A stretch of DNA of 64,000 bases from Rhodococcus rhodochrous (GCF_014854695.1 NZ_CP027557.1:124001-188000), one strand, 5' to 3'. Shown: positions 17,032-25,357, counted from the first letter of the stretch. Program-made: numbers and translations. Notes: generated by a model not told the origin, from the sequence alone.

Positions 17032-17702
17032 GCCCGCCGCCCCCGGATCACGGCGCCGAGACCGAGTGCGGCACCGAGCGCGCCCAGCACCAGACCGATA
17101 CCGCCGAGCCAGCGCGCGGTGCTGTCGGTCGTCGTGCCCTCCGACGCCGCAGCGGTCTGCCCGGTGTCGGTGACGTGCGCGTCGCCGCTGCCGCCGTGCC
17201 CGTCGCCGCTACTCGTCGCGAGCGTCAGGCTGGGGGCGGGACGCTCGGGCTCCTCGTCGCCGGTCGTGATCTCGTCCCACGCCACGACCTCGCCGTCGCT
17301 GTAGGTCTGGATTGCGGGGAAGGCGACCTCGTCCTCCTGGGGCAGCGGCCCGACGGACAGGACGAACTGCTGGAACTGCCCCGGCCCGACCTGCACGTCC
17401 GGCTCGGCGGTCCACGTCACGGAGGTCGCGAGCTGCGACTCGGGATCCTTCTCGACGGTCGCCGTCCAGCCGGGCAGCGGCTCGGTGCGCGCCGAGCGCA
17501 GGCCCGGAAGCTCGACGGTGAGTGCCGTCGTGCCGGCGGTCTCGGACTCGGTGGGGACCCGGAAGGTCAGGACGGTGTAGCCGCCCTGCTCGGCTCCGGG
17601 TGCGACGACGGTGACGTGGGCCGAAGCGATGCCGGCGCCCGCGACCATCAGCGCAGCGGTTGCTGTCGCGCCCACGAGGGCGCGACGGGAGAACTCGAAC
17701 AT
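17028..17702 (-). CDS. YcnI-like DUF1775 copper-binding protein
   Basis: This 224-residue exported protein has a signal peptide ending around GIASA, exposing an N-terminal His (HVTVVAPG) as in YcnI, where the N-terminal His contributes to a Cu(II) site. The DUF1775 beta-sandwich contains YTVLTFRVPTESET and FPAIQTYSDGEVVAWDE. A His/Gly-rich stretch (SSGDGHGGSGDAH) and a C-terminal membrane helix follow. It is the upstream partner of CopC in a four-gene copper locus. Confidence 0.88.
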   Translation of the reverse strand: MFEFSRRALVGATATAALMVAGAGIASAHVTVVAPGAEQGGYTVLTFRVPTESETAGTTALTVELPGLRSARTEPLPGWTATVEKDPESQLATSVTWTAEPDVQVGPGQFQQFVLSVGPLPQEDEVAFPAIQTYSDGEVVAWDEITTGDEEPERPAPSLTLATSSGDGHGGSGDAHVTDTGQTAAASEGTTTDSTARWLGGIGLVLGALGAALGLGAVIRGRRA

Positions 17703-17735
17703 ATGTGGTCTTTCTCGTGGTTGGAGGATCGATCG

Positions 17736-18227
17736 TCACAGCACAGCCGTGGCGAGCGGTGGTCCTCTCCGCGAGATGGCCGGGGGTGCACGTCCCCACA
17801 CCAGCCGGTCGGTCGACGAGGTAGGGGCGAGCACGGCGGGTGCGGCGACCCACGGGCCGCGCAGCAGCACGACCCGCAGCGCGGTGCCGCATGCCGCGTA
17901 CACGTGGGCCGCGGCGCTGAGCAGCACCGCGCACACCGCCACGGCCAGCGTGTGGGCGCCCAGCATGGACACCGACAGGTGCTCGTGGCCGGGCACCAGC
18001 ACGGTGAGCGCGACGTGCGTGGCCGCCTGCCCCCCGGCGAGGAGCACGAGCGGAGACAGCGACGGCTGGTGCGCGCCGAGGATCCCGACGATCGCCGCGA
18101 CCGCGACCAGCAATACCGCGACCGGTCCCGTCGGCACACCACCGCCGGCGGAGCCGTGGGCGGCCACCGCCAGCACCGCGGTGGCGATGCCCGCGGTGGT
18201 GCCGAGAACGGTCGGGTACCTGGTCAC
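17736..18227 (-). CDS. Membrane protein of the copper locus
   Basis: This 163-residue protein has about four hydrophobic segments with His-containing loops (VLVPGHEHLSVSMLGAHTLA, SAAAHVYAACG). It lies 33 bases upstream of the YcnI gene in the same direction, so it is likely the first gene of the locus. Homologues of this kind sit beside YcnI and CopC in Actinobacteria but have no assigned function. It starts with GTG at 18227, and no clear Shine-Dalgarno is seen. Confidence 0.7.
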   Translation of the reverse strand: MTRYPTVLGTTAGIATAVLAVAAHGSAGGGVPTGPVAVLLVAVAAIVGILGAHQPSLSPLVLLAGGQAATHVALTVLVPGHEHLSVSMLGAHTLAVAVCAVLLSAAAHVYAACGTALRVVLLRGPWVAAPAVLAPTSSTDRLVWGRAPPAISRRGPPLATAVL

Positions 18228-18262
18228 TGTCGGTCGTGCTCGTTCCTGATGTGCAGGCCGTG

Positions 18263-18946
18263 TCAGCGCACGCCGAGGCGTGCGAGAAGATCCGCTTCGA
18301 TGCCGTCGAGTTCCGACGAGATCGCCGCATGCGCCGACTTCCGGCGCGCGGCCGGCATCTGCTCGGCCGTCTGCACGGCGGCGGTCAGATCGGTGAGGCG
18401 TTCGCGGGTCGCCGTGGCGAACTTCTGCGTCTCCGCGTCCTTGGGATTGCGCTGCTCGACCTTCGCGAGCGACTGCTCCGCACCCGCGATGCGGGCACTG
18501 AGCCGGGCACCGTGACCGGTGAACGAACCCAGTTCCTCGATCGGCACCCCGAGCTGCTGCGCGCGACGCGAGTCGAGCTGACCGCGCAGCGCCGTCACGG
18601 CCTGGTAGACGATCGGGACGAGCACCGGCGCGAGCAGACGCGCGACGCCGAGATAGCGGCGCACCTTCGCTGCGGTGAGGCCCTGATTCTCAGCGGCCTT
18701 CTTCTGTGCCTTGAGGGTCGCGATCTGTTCCTTCTCGACCTTGGCCTGCGACCTCACGAGTTCCTGGTCGAGCTTGACCTGCGACTTCGCGAGCTTCTTG
18801 TCGATCTTCGCCCGGGCCTTCGCTGCCCGCCGGTCGTTCTCGAGCCGATTCTTCGCGACCAGTCTGGCCTCGAGCTTCGCCTTGGTCCTCAGCGCCTTCG
18901 CTTCCGCCCTGCGAGTCGCGCGACGCTTCCGTGTGAACAACCCCAT
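18263..18946 (-). CDS. DUF6474 family protein, coiled-coil rich
   Basis: This 227-residue protein begins MGLFTRKRRATRRAEAKAL. Residues ~10-95 are an extremely Lys/Arg/Ala/Glu-rich heptad-like region likely to form a long basic coiled coil. A hydrophobic stretch (YLGVARLLAPVLVPIVYQAVTAL) follows, then a second helical region. This architecture is typical of mycolic-acid bacteria; the function is unknown. GGAGGG lies about 10 bases before the ATG at 18946. The gene is divergent from the TM0106 nuclease. Confidence 0.75.
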   Translation of the reverse strand: MGLFTRKRRATRRAEAKALRTKAKLEARLVAKNRLENDRRAAKARAKIDKKLAKSQVKLDQELVRSQAKVEKEQIATLKAQKKAAENQGLTAAKVRRYLGVARLLAPVLVPIVYQAVTALRGQLDSRRAQQLGVPIEELGSFTGHGARLSARIAGAEQSLAKVEQRNPKDAETQKFATATRERLTDLTAAVQTAEQMPAARRKSAHAAISSELDGIEADLLARLGVR

Positions 18947-19056
18947 CGAACAGCACCCTCCATTCGGTACGACACGACGCTCCGGCGCCCCGCGTCAGCC
19001 TAACGTGACGGTGCTGCTGCGAGCCGTCGCCTGTGCAGGGAATACCCTGGAATGTC

Positions 19057-20673
19057 GTGGACGCAACCGGAGAACTACCGCGGCCCCCACGCGGAGTGTC
19101 ACAGCGCACAGCCGTCTCCCTCGAGGCCGCTGCGCTGACGAGGTGCCGCCACCGGGTCTATCTCGACGCCACCTTCCCCGACGAACTCGCAGGTGCACCC
19201 GAGAATCCGGGTGCGCGGCAACGCCAGGAGGCGGCGGCTGCGCATCGCGAGGCGATCCGCCAGACGCTGTTCGACGCCGACCCGGACGGGTGGGCGCTCA
19301 TCGCGCCGGAAGGACCGATGTCGCAGCGCGCCGAGCGCACACTCGACGCGTGCCGCGCGGGCGCCGACCGCATCTGGGGTGCGGTGCTGCCGAGCGAACC
19401 CGACACCGGACGCCGCGGCCGCTCGGAGATCCTGCTGCGCGATGCCGAACGCGGTGGCTACATCCCGGTGATCGTCGTCAACCACAAGGTCACCGATCCC
19501 GGACGTGGCGCGCTCACCACCGATCTGTTCGTGTGGGCACCCGCCGTCGACGAGACCCGCAAGGTGCGCAGTCAGGTGCGCGACCAGATGCGCCTCGCGC
19601 ACCTGTACCGGATGCTCGAGCGTCACGGACTCGCGAGCCCTGCGAAGGTCGCCGGGGCGATCGGCTACGGCGGCGACTGCATCCTCGTGCACGATCTCGA
19701 CCAGATCCTCGACGACTACGACGCCCGCCTGGCGGACCGTCTCGAGGTCGCGCGGGGTCTGGCTCCGACGGCGCCGTCGCAGATCGGCGAGTGCAAAACC
19801 TGCCCGTGGTGGGACCGCTGCCGCGCCGAGCTCACCGCCACCCGGGATGTGTCGCTCGTCGCGCCGGGGCAACGTGCCGTCGTGCTGCGCGAACTCGAGG
19901 TGCACACCATCGACGGGCTCGCCCGGTGGGAAGGGGAGGAACCCGAGGCGTGGCCGCAGGGTTCGTTCGAGGACGCGATCGTCACGGCGCGGGCGTGGAT
20001 CGCCGGTGTGCCGCTCGTGCGTCGCTACCGGCACGTGCACGTCCACCGCGCCGACGTCGAGGTCGACATCGACATGGAGAGTTACCACGAGCACGGCGCC
20101 TATCTGTGGGGCACGCTCCTCAATTCGGGATCGTCCTCGGAGTACATCCCGTTCGCGACGTGGGAGCCCGTGCCGACCGACGACGAGGCACGCTCGTTCG
20201 CCGAGTTCTGGCGCTGGCTGTCGGACCAGCGGCGCGCGGCCGAACGTCGCGGGAAGACCTTTGCGGCCTACTGCTATTCGCGGTCGGCGGAGGACAAGTG
20301 GTTGTTGTCGTCGGCGCGGCGGTTCCACGGCTTCCCGGGTGTGCCGGAGCTCACGGAGGTCAAGGCGTTCATCGGTTCGAACGAGTGGGTCGACATCTTC
20401 CAGGCCGTCACCGACCAGTTCGTGTGCCCGAATGGCAAGGGGCTCAAGAAGATCGCGCCGATCGCGGGGCATCACTGGCGCGACGCCGAGGCCGGGGGTG
20501 AGGCGTCGATGAGCTGGTACCGCGAGGCCGTGGGCATGGCGGGCGAGCCCGATCCGGCGCAGCGTGTGCGGTTGCTCGAGTACAACGAGGACGACGTGAT
20601 CGCCACGAAGGTCCTGCGCGAGTGGATGAGTGATCGCGCGGTGCTGGACATCCCGTTCATCGAGGACCTGTAG
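19057..20673 (+). CDS. TM0106-family RecB-like nuclease with C-terminal RNase H-like domain
   Basis: This 538-residue protein has an N-terminal PD-(D/E)xK nuclease region ending in a CKTCPWWDRC cluster likely to bind metal or Fe-S. Conserved residues include GRSEILLRDA and VIVVNHKVTD. The C-terminal part (~330-538) resembles a predicted RNase H/DnaQ-like exonuclease, with DIDMESY, EFWRWLSDQR, AYCYS and YNEDDVIATKVLREWM. A role in nucleic-acid processing is inferred; I know of no assigned physiology. The GTG at 19057 is preferred because TACCCT lies 8 bases upstream; an upstream in-frame ATG at 19033 is the alternative. Confidence 0.8.
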   Translation: MDATGELPRPPRGVSQRTAVSLEAAALTRCRHRVYLDATFPDELAGAPENPGARQRQEAAAAHREAIRQTLFDADPDGWALIAPEGPMSQRAERTLDACRAGADRIWGAVLPSEPDTGRRGRSEILLRDAERGGYIPVIVVNHKVTDPGRGALTTDLFVWAPAVDETRKVRSQVRDQMRLAHLYRMLERHGLASPAKVAGAIGYGGDCILVHDLDQILDDYDARLADRLEVARGLAPTAPSQIGECKTCPWWDRCRAELTATRDVSLVAPGQRAVVLRELEVHTIDGLARWEGEEPEAWPQGSFEDAIVTARAWIAGVPLVRRYRHVHVHRADVEVDIDMESYHEHGAYLWGTLLNSGSSSEYIPFATWEPVPTDDEARSFAEFWRWLSDQRRAAERRGKTFAAYCYSRSAEDKWLLSSARRFHGFPGVPELTEVKAFIGSNEWVDIFQAVTDQFVCPNGKGLKKIAPIAGHHWRDAEAGGEASMSWYREAVGMAGEPDPAQRVRLLEYNEDDVIATKVLREWMSDRAVLDIPFIEDL

Positions 20674-20688
20674 CGCAGGTCGTGCCCC

Positions 20689-20892
20689 GTGCATGGTTCC
20701 GGCGGCAAGCTGATGCCGGCACACGTGCCCCGGGGCGGCTCCGGACGCCGAGCTGCGCCGGCTGTCCCGATCCGCGACTCGTCGTCGTTCGTCGTCGGCG
20801 GCCTGTACCTGCACGGTTCGGCCGCGAAGATGCAACCCGACCCCGACCTGGTGAGATTCGACGGATCCGTGAGACTCACAGGCCTGCTCTGA
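20689..20892 (+). CDS. Possible small protein of 67 residues (uncertain)
   Basis: Between two convergent genes lies a reading frame of 67 residues with third-position GC around 80 percent and a plausible folded tail (SSFVVGGLYLHGSAAKMQPD). It overlaps the 3' end of the convergent hydrolase by 17 bases, has no convincing ribosome binding site, and I recognise no family. The rest of the 202-base spacer shows no clear terminator. It may be a remnant of an older gene. Confidence 0.25.
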   Translation: MHGSGGKLMPAHVPRGGSGRRAAPAVPIRDSSSFVVGGLYLHGSAAKMQPDPDLVRFDGSVRLTGLL

Positions 20893-21685
20893 GCCGGATC
20901 AGGGCGTCCACCACAGGCGCGCCGAACATCGGTGGATCGTTGTGTTCGAGACCGCCGAGCTCGACCCGCTCGTGCAACTGCCGGGCGGCATCGGCGACCG
21001 CCGCGCTCTGGGCAGGCGGGACGATGCTGTCGGCGGTGCCGTAGACGACCGTGATCGGCACGTCGATGCGGCCGACGAGATCGGCGACGGGGAACTCGTC
21101 CTTCAGTGCCGCGGCGGGGACGAACGGATAGTGGTGCCGGGCCACGGCGGCGAGATCGGTGAACGGCGAGCGCAGCAGCATCGCGGCGGGAGGGTTGTCG
21201 ACGGCGAGCGCGGTGACCACGGCGCAGCCGAGGCTCTCTCCGAAGTACAGCAGCCGGGTGGGGTCGACGTCGTCGCGCGAACGGAGATAGCCGAGCGCCG
21301 CGCGGGCGTCGGCGGCGAGACCCTCCTCGGTGGGGGAGCCGGGATTGCCGCCGTACCCGCGGTAGTCGAACAGGAGCGTCGAGAAACCCGCCGCGGCGAG
21401 GTCGGCGGCGGTGTCGACGCGGCCGAGGCGGTTGCCGCCGTTACCGGGGGCGAGGAGGACGGTGAAGCCGGCTCCGGGTCCGTCGGGAGCGCGACCGGGC
21501 ACGAACCAGGCGTCGAGCTCGAGACCGTCGGCGGTGGTGAGCACAACGTCCTCGGCGCCGGGCAGGACGGTCGCGGCGGACGGGGGAGCAGAGCTGTCGG
21601 GCAGGTAGATCAGGCGTCGTTGCAACGCCCAGCCGGCGACGCCGACGAGCGCGACGACGAGCACCACGGCGAGAACGATCCGCAT
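20876..21685 (-). CDS. Alpha/beta hydrolase, BEM46/ABHD13-like, membrane anchored
   Basis: This 269-residue protein begins with one hydrophobic anchor or signal (IVLAVVLVVALVGVAGWALQ). The hydrolase core follows, with oxyanion region LLAPGNGGNRLGR, the family mark LLFDYRGYGGNPG, nucleophile elbow YFGESLGCAV, acid VVYGTADSIVP and a terminal His in LEHNDPP. These are serine hydrolases of unknown substrate. In place of a Shine-Dalgarno, TAGACC lies 6 bases before the ATG. Confidence 0.85.
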   Translation of the reverse strand: MRIVLAVVLVVALVGVAGWALQRRLIYLPDSSAPPSAATVLPGAEDVVLTTADGLELDAWFVPGRAPDGPGAGFTVLLAPGNGGNRLGRVDTAADLAAAGFSTLLFDYRGYGGNPGSPTEEGLAADARAALGYLRSRDDVDPTRLLYFGESLGCAVVTALAVDNPPAAMLLRSPFTDLAAVARHHYPFVPAAALKDEFPVADLVGRIDVPITVVYGTADSIVPPAQSAAVADAARQLHERVELGGLEHNDPPMFGAPVVDALIRLRAGL

Positions 21686-21756
21686 GGGACCGGTCTAACG
21701 CACGTGCGCGTTCCCGGTGGCCGGAACCACCGGAAACGCGCACGGAAGGGACGTGA

Positions 21757-22524
21757 TTACCGCGGCGCCATGCGCAGCGCACCGTCCATGCGGATGGTCT
21801 CGCCGTTGAGGTAGTCGTGCTCGACGATCATCTGCGCGAGCTGCGCATACTCGGCAGGCTGGGCGAGCCGCGACGGGAACGGCACACCGGCCTCGAGGCC
21901 CTTGCGGTACTCCTCGGTGACACCGGCGAGCATCGGGGTGTCGACGATGCCGGGGGCGATGGTGTTGACGCGGATGCCGAACTGCGCGAGGTCGCGTGCG
22001 GCGGGGACGGTCATGCCGTGCACGCCACCCTTCGACGCGGAGTACGCGATCTGGCCGATCTGGCCCTCGAACGCCGCCACCGAGGCGGTGTTGATGATGA
22101 CGCCGCGCTGACCCGACTCGTCGACCGTCTCGGTCTTGGAGATCGCGTCGGCCGCGAGGCGCATGACGTTGAAGGTGCCGAGCAGGTTGACGGTGATGAC
22201 CGTGCGGAACAGCTCGAGGTCGTGCGGGCCGTTCTTCGACAGGATGCGGCCGGCCCAGCCGACACCGGCGCAGTTGACGACGATGCGCAGCGGAACACCG
22301 GACTCGACGATGCGGTCGACGGCAGCCTGCACTTCGTCGCCGCTGGTCACATCGGTGGCGAGGAGCGTGACACCCGCGGGTGCGGCATCGCCGACGCGGT
22401 CGATGGACTGCTGCAGGTCGAGGCCGAAGACGGTCGCTCCGGCGTCGGCGAGGCGGCGTGCGGTTGCGGCGCCGAGACCGGATGCGGCACCGGTCACCAG
22501 TGCCGCGGATCCCTGAATCTCCAC
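21757..22524 (-). CDS. Short-chain dehydrogenase, 3-hydroxyacyl-CoA dehydrogenase type II (HSD10)-like
   Basis: This 255-residue SDR has the NAD-binding TGAASGLGAAT, NCAG, catalytic Ser in [25 protein letters not shown] (Tyr and Lys as YSASK) and a C-terminal GETIRMDGALRMAPR. The HSD10-like tail is shared almost word for word with the SDR at 46982-47743, showing they are paralogues. Such enzymes oxidise 3-hydroxyacyl-CoAs or hydroxysteroids. The GTG at 22524 has AGGAG about 9 bases upstream. It stands alone rather than in a beta-oxidation operon. Confidence 0.87.
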   Translation of the reverse strand: MEIQGSAALVTGAASGLGAATARRLADAGATVFGLDLQQSIDRVGDAAPAGVTLLATDVTSGDEVQAAVDRIVESGVPLRIVVNCAGVGWAGRILSKNGPHDLELFRTVITVNLLGTFNVMRLAADAISKTETVDESGQRGVIINTASVAAFEGQIGQIAYSASKGGVHGMTVPAARDLAQFGIRVNTIAPGIVDTPMLAGVTEEYRKGLEAGVPFPSRLAQPAEYAQLAQMIVEHDYLNGETIRMDGALRMAPR

Positions 22525-22568
22525 TGTTCGTATCTCCTGTCCCGTGTGAGTGTCGTTCGTCACGAACC

Positions 22569-23816
22569 CTAACCGGTGACGGCCGCGGGTTCCGCGGGGG
22601 TCGCGGTCCGGCGGCGCAGTGCGACGACTCCCATCGCCGCGGCCACGAGACACGCGACGGCACCGAGCAGCAGTCCGGCCCGACCACCCCACTGCTCGCA
22701 CACCCATCCGGCGATGGGACCGCCGATGGCCGTGGAACCGAGGAAGGCGACCGACCACAGGGCCATCACCCGTCCGCGCATCGTCGGCGCGGAGGCGAGC
22801 TGCAGCGAACTGTTGGTGGTGGATGTGAACGTCACGCTCAGTGCACCGACGATCACCATGAGCACGATGAGCGTGGTCAGGTTCGGGGCCGCGGCGGCGA
22901 CCGCCATGGCGATGCCGAACGCGAGGGAGGTGAGGATCAGCGGCCTGGTCCCGGTGCGGCCCCAGGTGGCGACGGCGAGCCCACCCACGACCGATCCCGC
23001 GCCCATCGCGGCGGTGAGGAAGCCGTAGGCCCCGGCACCGGCTGCGAAGGTGTGGTCGGCCAGGACCGGCAGGACCACCTGGAACTCGAAGGCCAGACAT
23101 CCGACGAGCGCCATCATCAGCAGCGGGACGGCCAGGTCGGACGTGCGGCGGACGTAGGCGAAGCCCTCGCGCAGCTGTCCCTTGGCGCGGGCGGCGGCGG
23201 GGGAGCGCTGAAGCCGGGAGACGTCGAGTCGCAGCAGCGAGGTGACGACGGCGACGAAGCTCGCAGCATTGAGTAGGAAGCACACGCCGAGGCCGCCTGC
23301 GGCGATGACCAGGCCGGCGACGGCCGGGCCGATCATGCGCGAGCACGAGGCGAGGACCGACTGCAGGCTCACGGCGTTGCGCAGGTCCTCCGGGCCGACG
23401 AGTTCGAGCATGAACGACTGTCGCGCGGGGTTCTCGAAACACTGGTTGAGGCCGAGCGCGACCGCCAGGACGTAGACGTGCCACAGGGCGATGGTGTCGG
23501 TGACGACGAGCAGCCCCAGGATCAGGGCCTGCACACCCATGAGGGTCTGCAACCCGATCATGAGCCGGCGCTTGTCGGAACGGTCGGCGACCACCCCGCC
23601 ATAGGGACCGAGCAGCAGCATCGGCACGGTCTGCAGCGCGAGCACGATGCCGATGGCGGTCGCGGAGCCGGTGAGCTGCAGGACGAGCCACGACTGCGCG
23701 ACCGTCTGCATCCACGTGCCGATGAGCGAGACGGCCTGGCCGCTGATGTAGAGGCGGAAGTTGGGGCCGCGCAGGGCCGCGAAGGTCTGTCCTCTGAGGT
23801 CGGCGAGCATCGTCAC
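22569..23816 (-). CDS. MFS exporter, 12-TM DHA3/EntS-like
   Basis: This 415-residue transporter has about 12 hydrophobic segments. Motifs are FRLYISGQAVSLIGTWMQTVAQSWLVLQLTGS at the first helix and GPYGGVVADRSDKRRLM in the loop between helices 2 and 3, both typical of the DHA3/EntS group. It starts with GTG at 23816, overlapping the MarR stop as GTGA; an ATG at 23810 is an alternative. Coupling to the MarR gene suggests it exports the compound that inactivates the repressor. Confidence 0.9.
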   Translation of the reverse strand: MTMLADLRGQTFAALRGPNFRLYISGQAVSLIGTWMQTVAQSWLVLQLTGSATAIGIVLALQTVPMLLLGPYGGVVADRSDKRRLMIGLQTLMGVQALILGLLVVTDTIALWHVYVLAVALGLNQCFENPARQSFMLELVGPEDLRNAVSLQSVLASCSRMIGPAVAGLVIAAGGLGVCFLLNAASFVAVVTSLLRLDVSRLQRSPAAARAKGQLREGFAYVRRTSDLAVPLLMMALVGCLAFEFQVVLPVLADHTFAAGAGAYGFLTAAMGAGSVVGGLAVATWGRTGTRPLILTSLAFGIAMAVAAAAPNLTTLIVLMVIVGALSVTFTSTTNSSLQLASAPTMRGRVMALWSVAFLGSTAIGGPIAGWVCEQWGGRAGLLLGAVACLVAAAMGVVALRRRTATPAEPAAVTG

Positions 23817-24316
23817 GGGCGACCCCCCTCGGCGGAGGGGCGCGGTGAATCGGCGACGCGCTGCGAGAGTGCCTCCAGGGCGGGCAGTGCGTCGTGCAGA
23901 GCTTCGAGGTGCCGGTCGTTCAGTTCGGCGAGGTGACGGGCGAACAGGGCGGTGCGGCGGCCGCGCAGTTCTGCCGACAGTGCGGCACCGGCGGGAGTGA
24001 TGTGGACGCGGACGACGCGCTTGTCGTCGGCGTCGGGGGACCGGGTGAGCAACCCGGCGTCTTCGAGTTTGCCCACCATGCGCGAACACATGGTGGGGTT
24101 GAGCCCTTCGATCTCCGCGAGTTCGCGGACTCCGATCGTCTCGTGGCGGGCGACGGTCGTGAGGAGAGTCGACTGCGAACGCGTCAGCCCTTCCTCCGAG
24201 GCGAACATGCCCATGCGGCGGGAGATCCGTCCGATCGCGATACGCAGACGGTGGACGTCTTCCGCGTCGAACGGAGGAGTTTCGGATCGAGGGGTGCTGT
24301 CCGTGAGTTCAGACAT
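23813..24316 (-). CDS. MarR family transcriptional regulator
   Basis: This 167-residue winged-helix regulator carries the sequence VRELAEIEGLNPTMCSRMVGKLEDAGLLTRSPDADDKR at about residues 62-100, which is the recognition helix and wing. It is the first gene of the operon with the MFS exporter. The strong GGAGGTGG lies at 24321-24328 on the bottom strand. An inverted repeat suitable as its operator lies just upstream at 24337-24350. By family precedent it should autorepress and release on binding a phenolic or antibiotic ligand; the ligand is unknown. Confidence 0.92.
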   Translation of the reverse strand: MSELTDSTPRSETPPFDAEDVHRLRIAIGRISRRMGMFASEEGLTRSQSTLLTTVARHETIGVRELAEIEGLNPTMCSRMVGKLEDAGLLTRSPDADDKRVVRVHITPAGAALSAELRGRRTALFARHLAELNDRHLEALHDALPALEALSQRVADSPRPSAEGGRP

Positions 24317-24336
24317 GGAACCACCTCCGAATTTAT

Positions 24337-24350
24337 TTGCCTATCGGCAA
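24337..24350. promoter_or_regulatory. MarR operator, perfect inverted repeat TTGCC-N4-GGCAA
   Basis: The perfect inverted repeat TTGCCTATCGGCAA lies 21-34 bases before the MarR start codon. A bottom-strand TATGCT immediately upstream looks like the -10 element, so a bound repressor would cover the transcription start. MarR family operators are short palindromes of this kind. Confidence 0.65.
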
Positions 24351-24394
24351 GCATACTCCTGTCCGAAGCGGAAAGACACTGTTCGGAAGGGTGA

Positions 24395-25093
24395 TCAGGA
24401 ACGCATGAAGGCCGGGGAATCGTCCTCGGCGACACGGCGGGAGCGGCGGCGTACGACCACCATCGCGGCGACGGACAGCAGCAGGGCCACCGCGCCGGCG
24501 ATCGGTCCCACGGCACCGGTCTCCGGGAACAGCCCGTCGCCGAGCATCCACGCGCCGAAGCCGAAGAACAACGCGGCGGCGCCGTAACGGATGGCGTTGT
24601 CGGGAAGGTGCCGGCCGAGCACGGCACCGATGACGATGGCCAGCGCGTCGGCGGCGACCATGCCGACGGTGGACCCGATCCACACCCCGGCCCAGTTGTT
24701 GTCGGTCGCGAGCGTGATGGTCGCGAGCATCGTCTTGTCGCCGAGCTCGGCGAGGAGGAACGCGGAGGTCACGGCGAGGAAGGCGGAGCGCGCCACGCGT
24801 CCGGCCTTGGACTGCTCGTCGTCGTCGAGGGAGTCGCCGCGCAGCGTCCACGCGCCGAAGATCAGGAAGGCGATGCCGCCGACGATGGAGATGGCGGTCG
24901 CGGGGATCGCGACACCCAGATAGTGCCCGACGGCGACCGACACGAGGTGAACCGCGGTGGTCGCGAACAGGATCCCCGAGAGGACGACCCACCAGCGATA
25001 CCGCAGGGCGAAGGTCATCGCCATGAGCTGGGATTTGTCGCCGAGTTCGGCGACGAAGATGACTGCGAAGGACAGGACGAGCGCGGACCACAT
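24395..25093 (-). CDS. GDT1/TMEM165 (UPF0016) family manganese exporter
   Basis: This 232-residue membrane protein has two homologous halves of about three helices, each with the family signature: VAELGDKSQLMAM near the N-terminus and LAELGDKTMLATI in the middle. These acidic motifs form the cation site. Characterised bacterial homologues export Mn2+. The gene has a yybP-ykoY riboswitch in its leader, which independently supports a manganese role. AGGAGG lies before the ATG at 25093 but is embedded in a hairpin. Confidence 0.93.
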   Translation of the reverse strand: MWSALVLSFAVIFVAELGDKSQLMAMTFALRYRWWVVLSGILFATTAVHLVSVAVGHYLGVAIPATAISIVGGIAFLIFGAWTLRGDSLDDDEQSKAGRVARSAFLAVTSAFLLAELGDKTMLATITLATDNNWAGVWIGSTVGMVAADALAIVIGAVLGRHLPDNAIRYGAAALFFGFGAWMLGDGLFPETGAVGPIAGAVALLLSVAAMVVVRRRSRRVAEDDSPAFMRS

Positions 25094-25096
25094 ACG

Positions 25097-25135
25097 CGTT
25101 TCCTCCTTTCGTATGGAGGAAACGGGGCTTCCTCC
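25097..25135 (-). promoter_or_regulatory. Riboswitch expression platform: Shine-Dalgarno hairpin with competing antihairpin
   Basis: On the bottom strand, bases 25124-25115 and 25106-25097 form a perfect 10-bp stem with an 8-base loop. The 3' arm contains the GGAGG ribosome binding site of the Mn exporter. Just upstream, GGAGGAAG at 25135-25128 can pair 7 bp with the 5' arm of that stem, leaving the ribosome binding site free. The two hairpins are mutually exclusive, which is the expected design of a translational switch. Confidence 0.8.
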
Positions 25136-25162
25136 GGACGCCGGACGCACGGTGCGACCAGC

Positions 25163-25277
25163 GGCCGAAGGTCTCGCCCACCGGAGGATGATCCGGTCCG
25201 CGGGGCCGGGCAGTGCCGTTGTCGGGCGCCGCCAGTATGTCGACCCTGCGATTGGGGGCTACTCCCCTTCGCCGACG
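25163..25277 (-). promoter_or_regulatory. yybP-ykoY manganese riboswitch aptamer
   Basis: The leader of the GDT1-family gene contains the two conserved blocks of this aptamer: GGGGAGTAGC (25267-25258) on the 5' side and GGCGAGACCTTCGG (about 25178-25165) on the 3' side. The closing stem is clear: CGAAGG beside the first block pairs with CCTTCG beside the second, extended by GG/CC past one bulged base. A GACATAC segment lies between. The yybP-ykoY class binds Mn2+ and controls Mn exporters, which matches the downstream gene. The promoter probably lies near 25290-25315. Confidence 0.88.
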
Positions 25278-25357
25278 ACAACGTTAGCCCGGCGAACCGA
25301 ATTCTGTAAAGGCAATGCTAACTTTCGGAGAACCGAACTTCCGTTTTCAGGGCGCCC

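Noticed and set aside
20472-20879. Bottom-strand frame of 135 codons starting by GTGA overlap with the hydrolase stop.
   Set aside because: The overlap is tempting, but the frame runs deep into the 3' end of the TM0106 nuclease on the other strand and has no recognisable fold.
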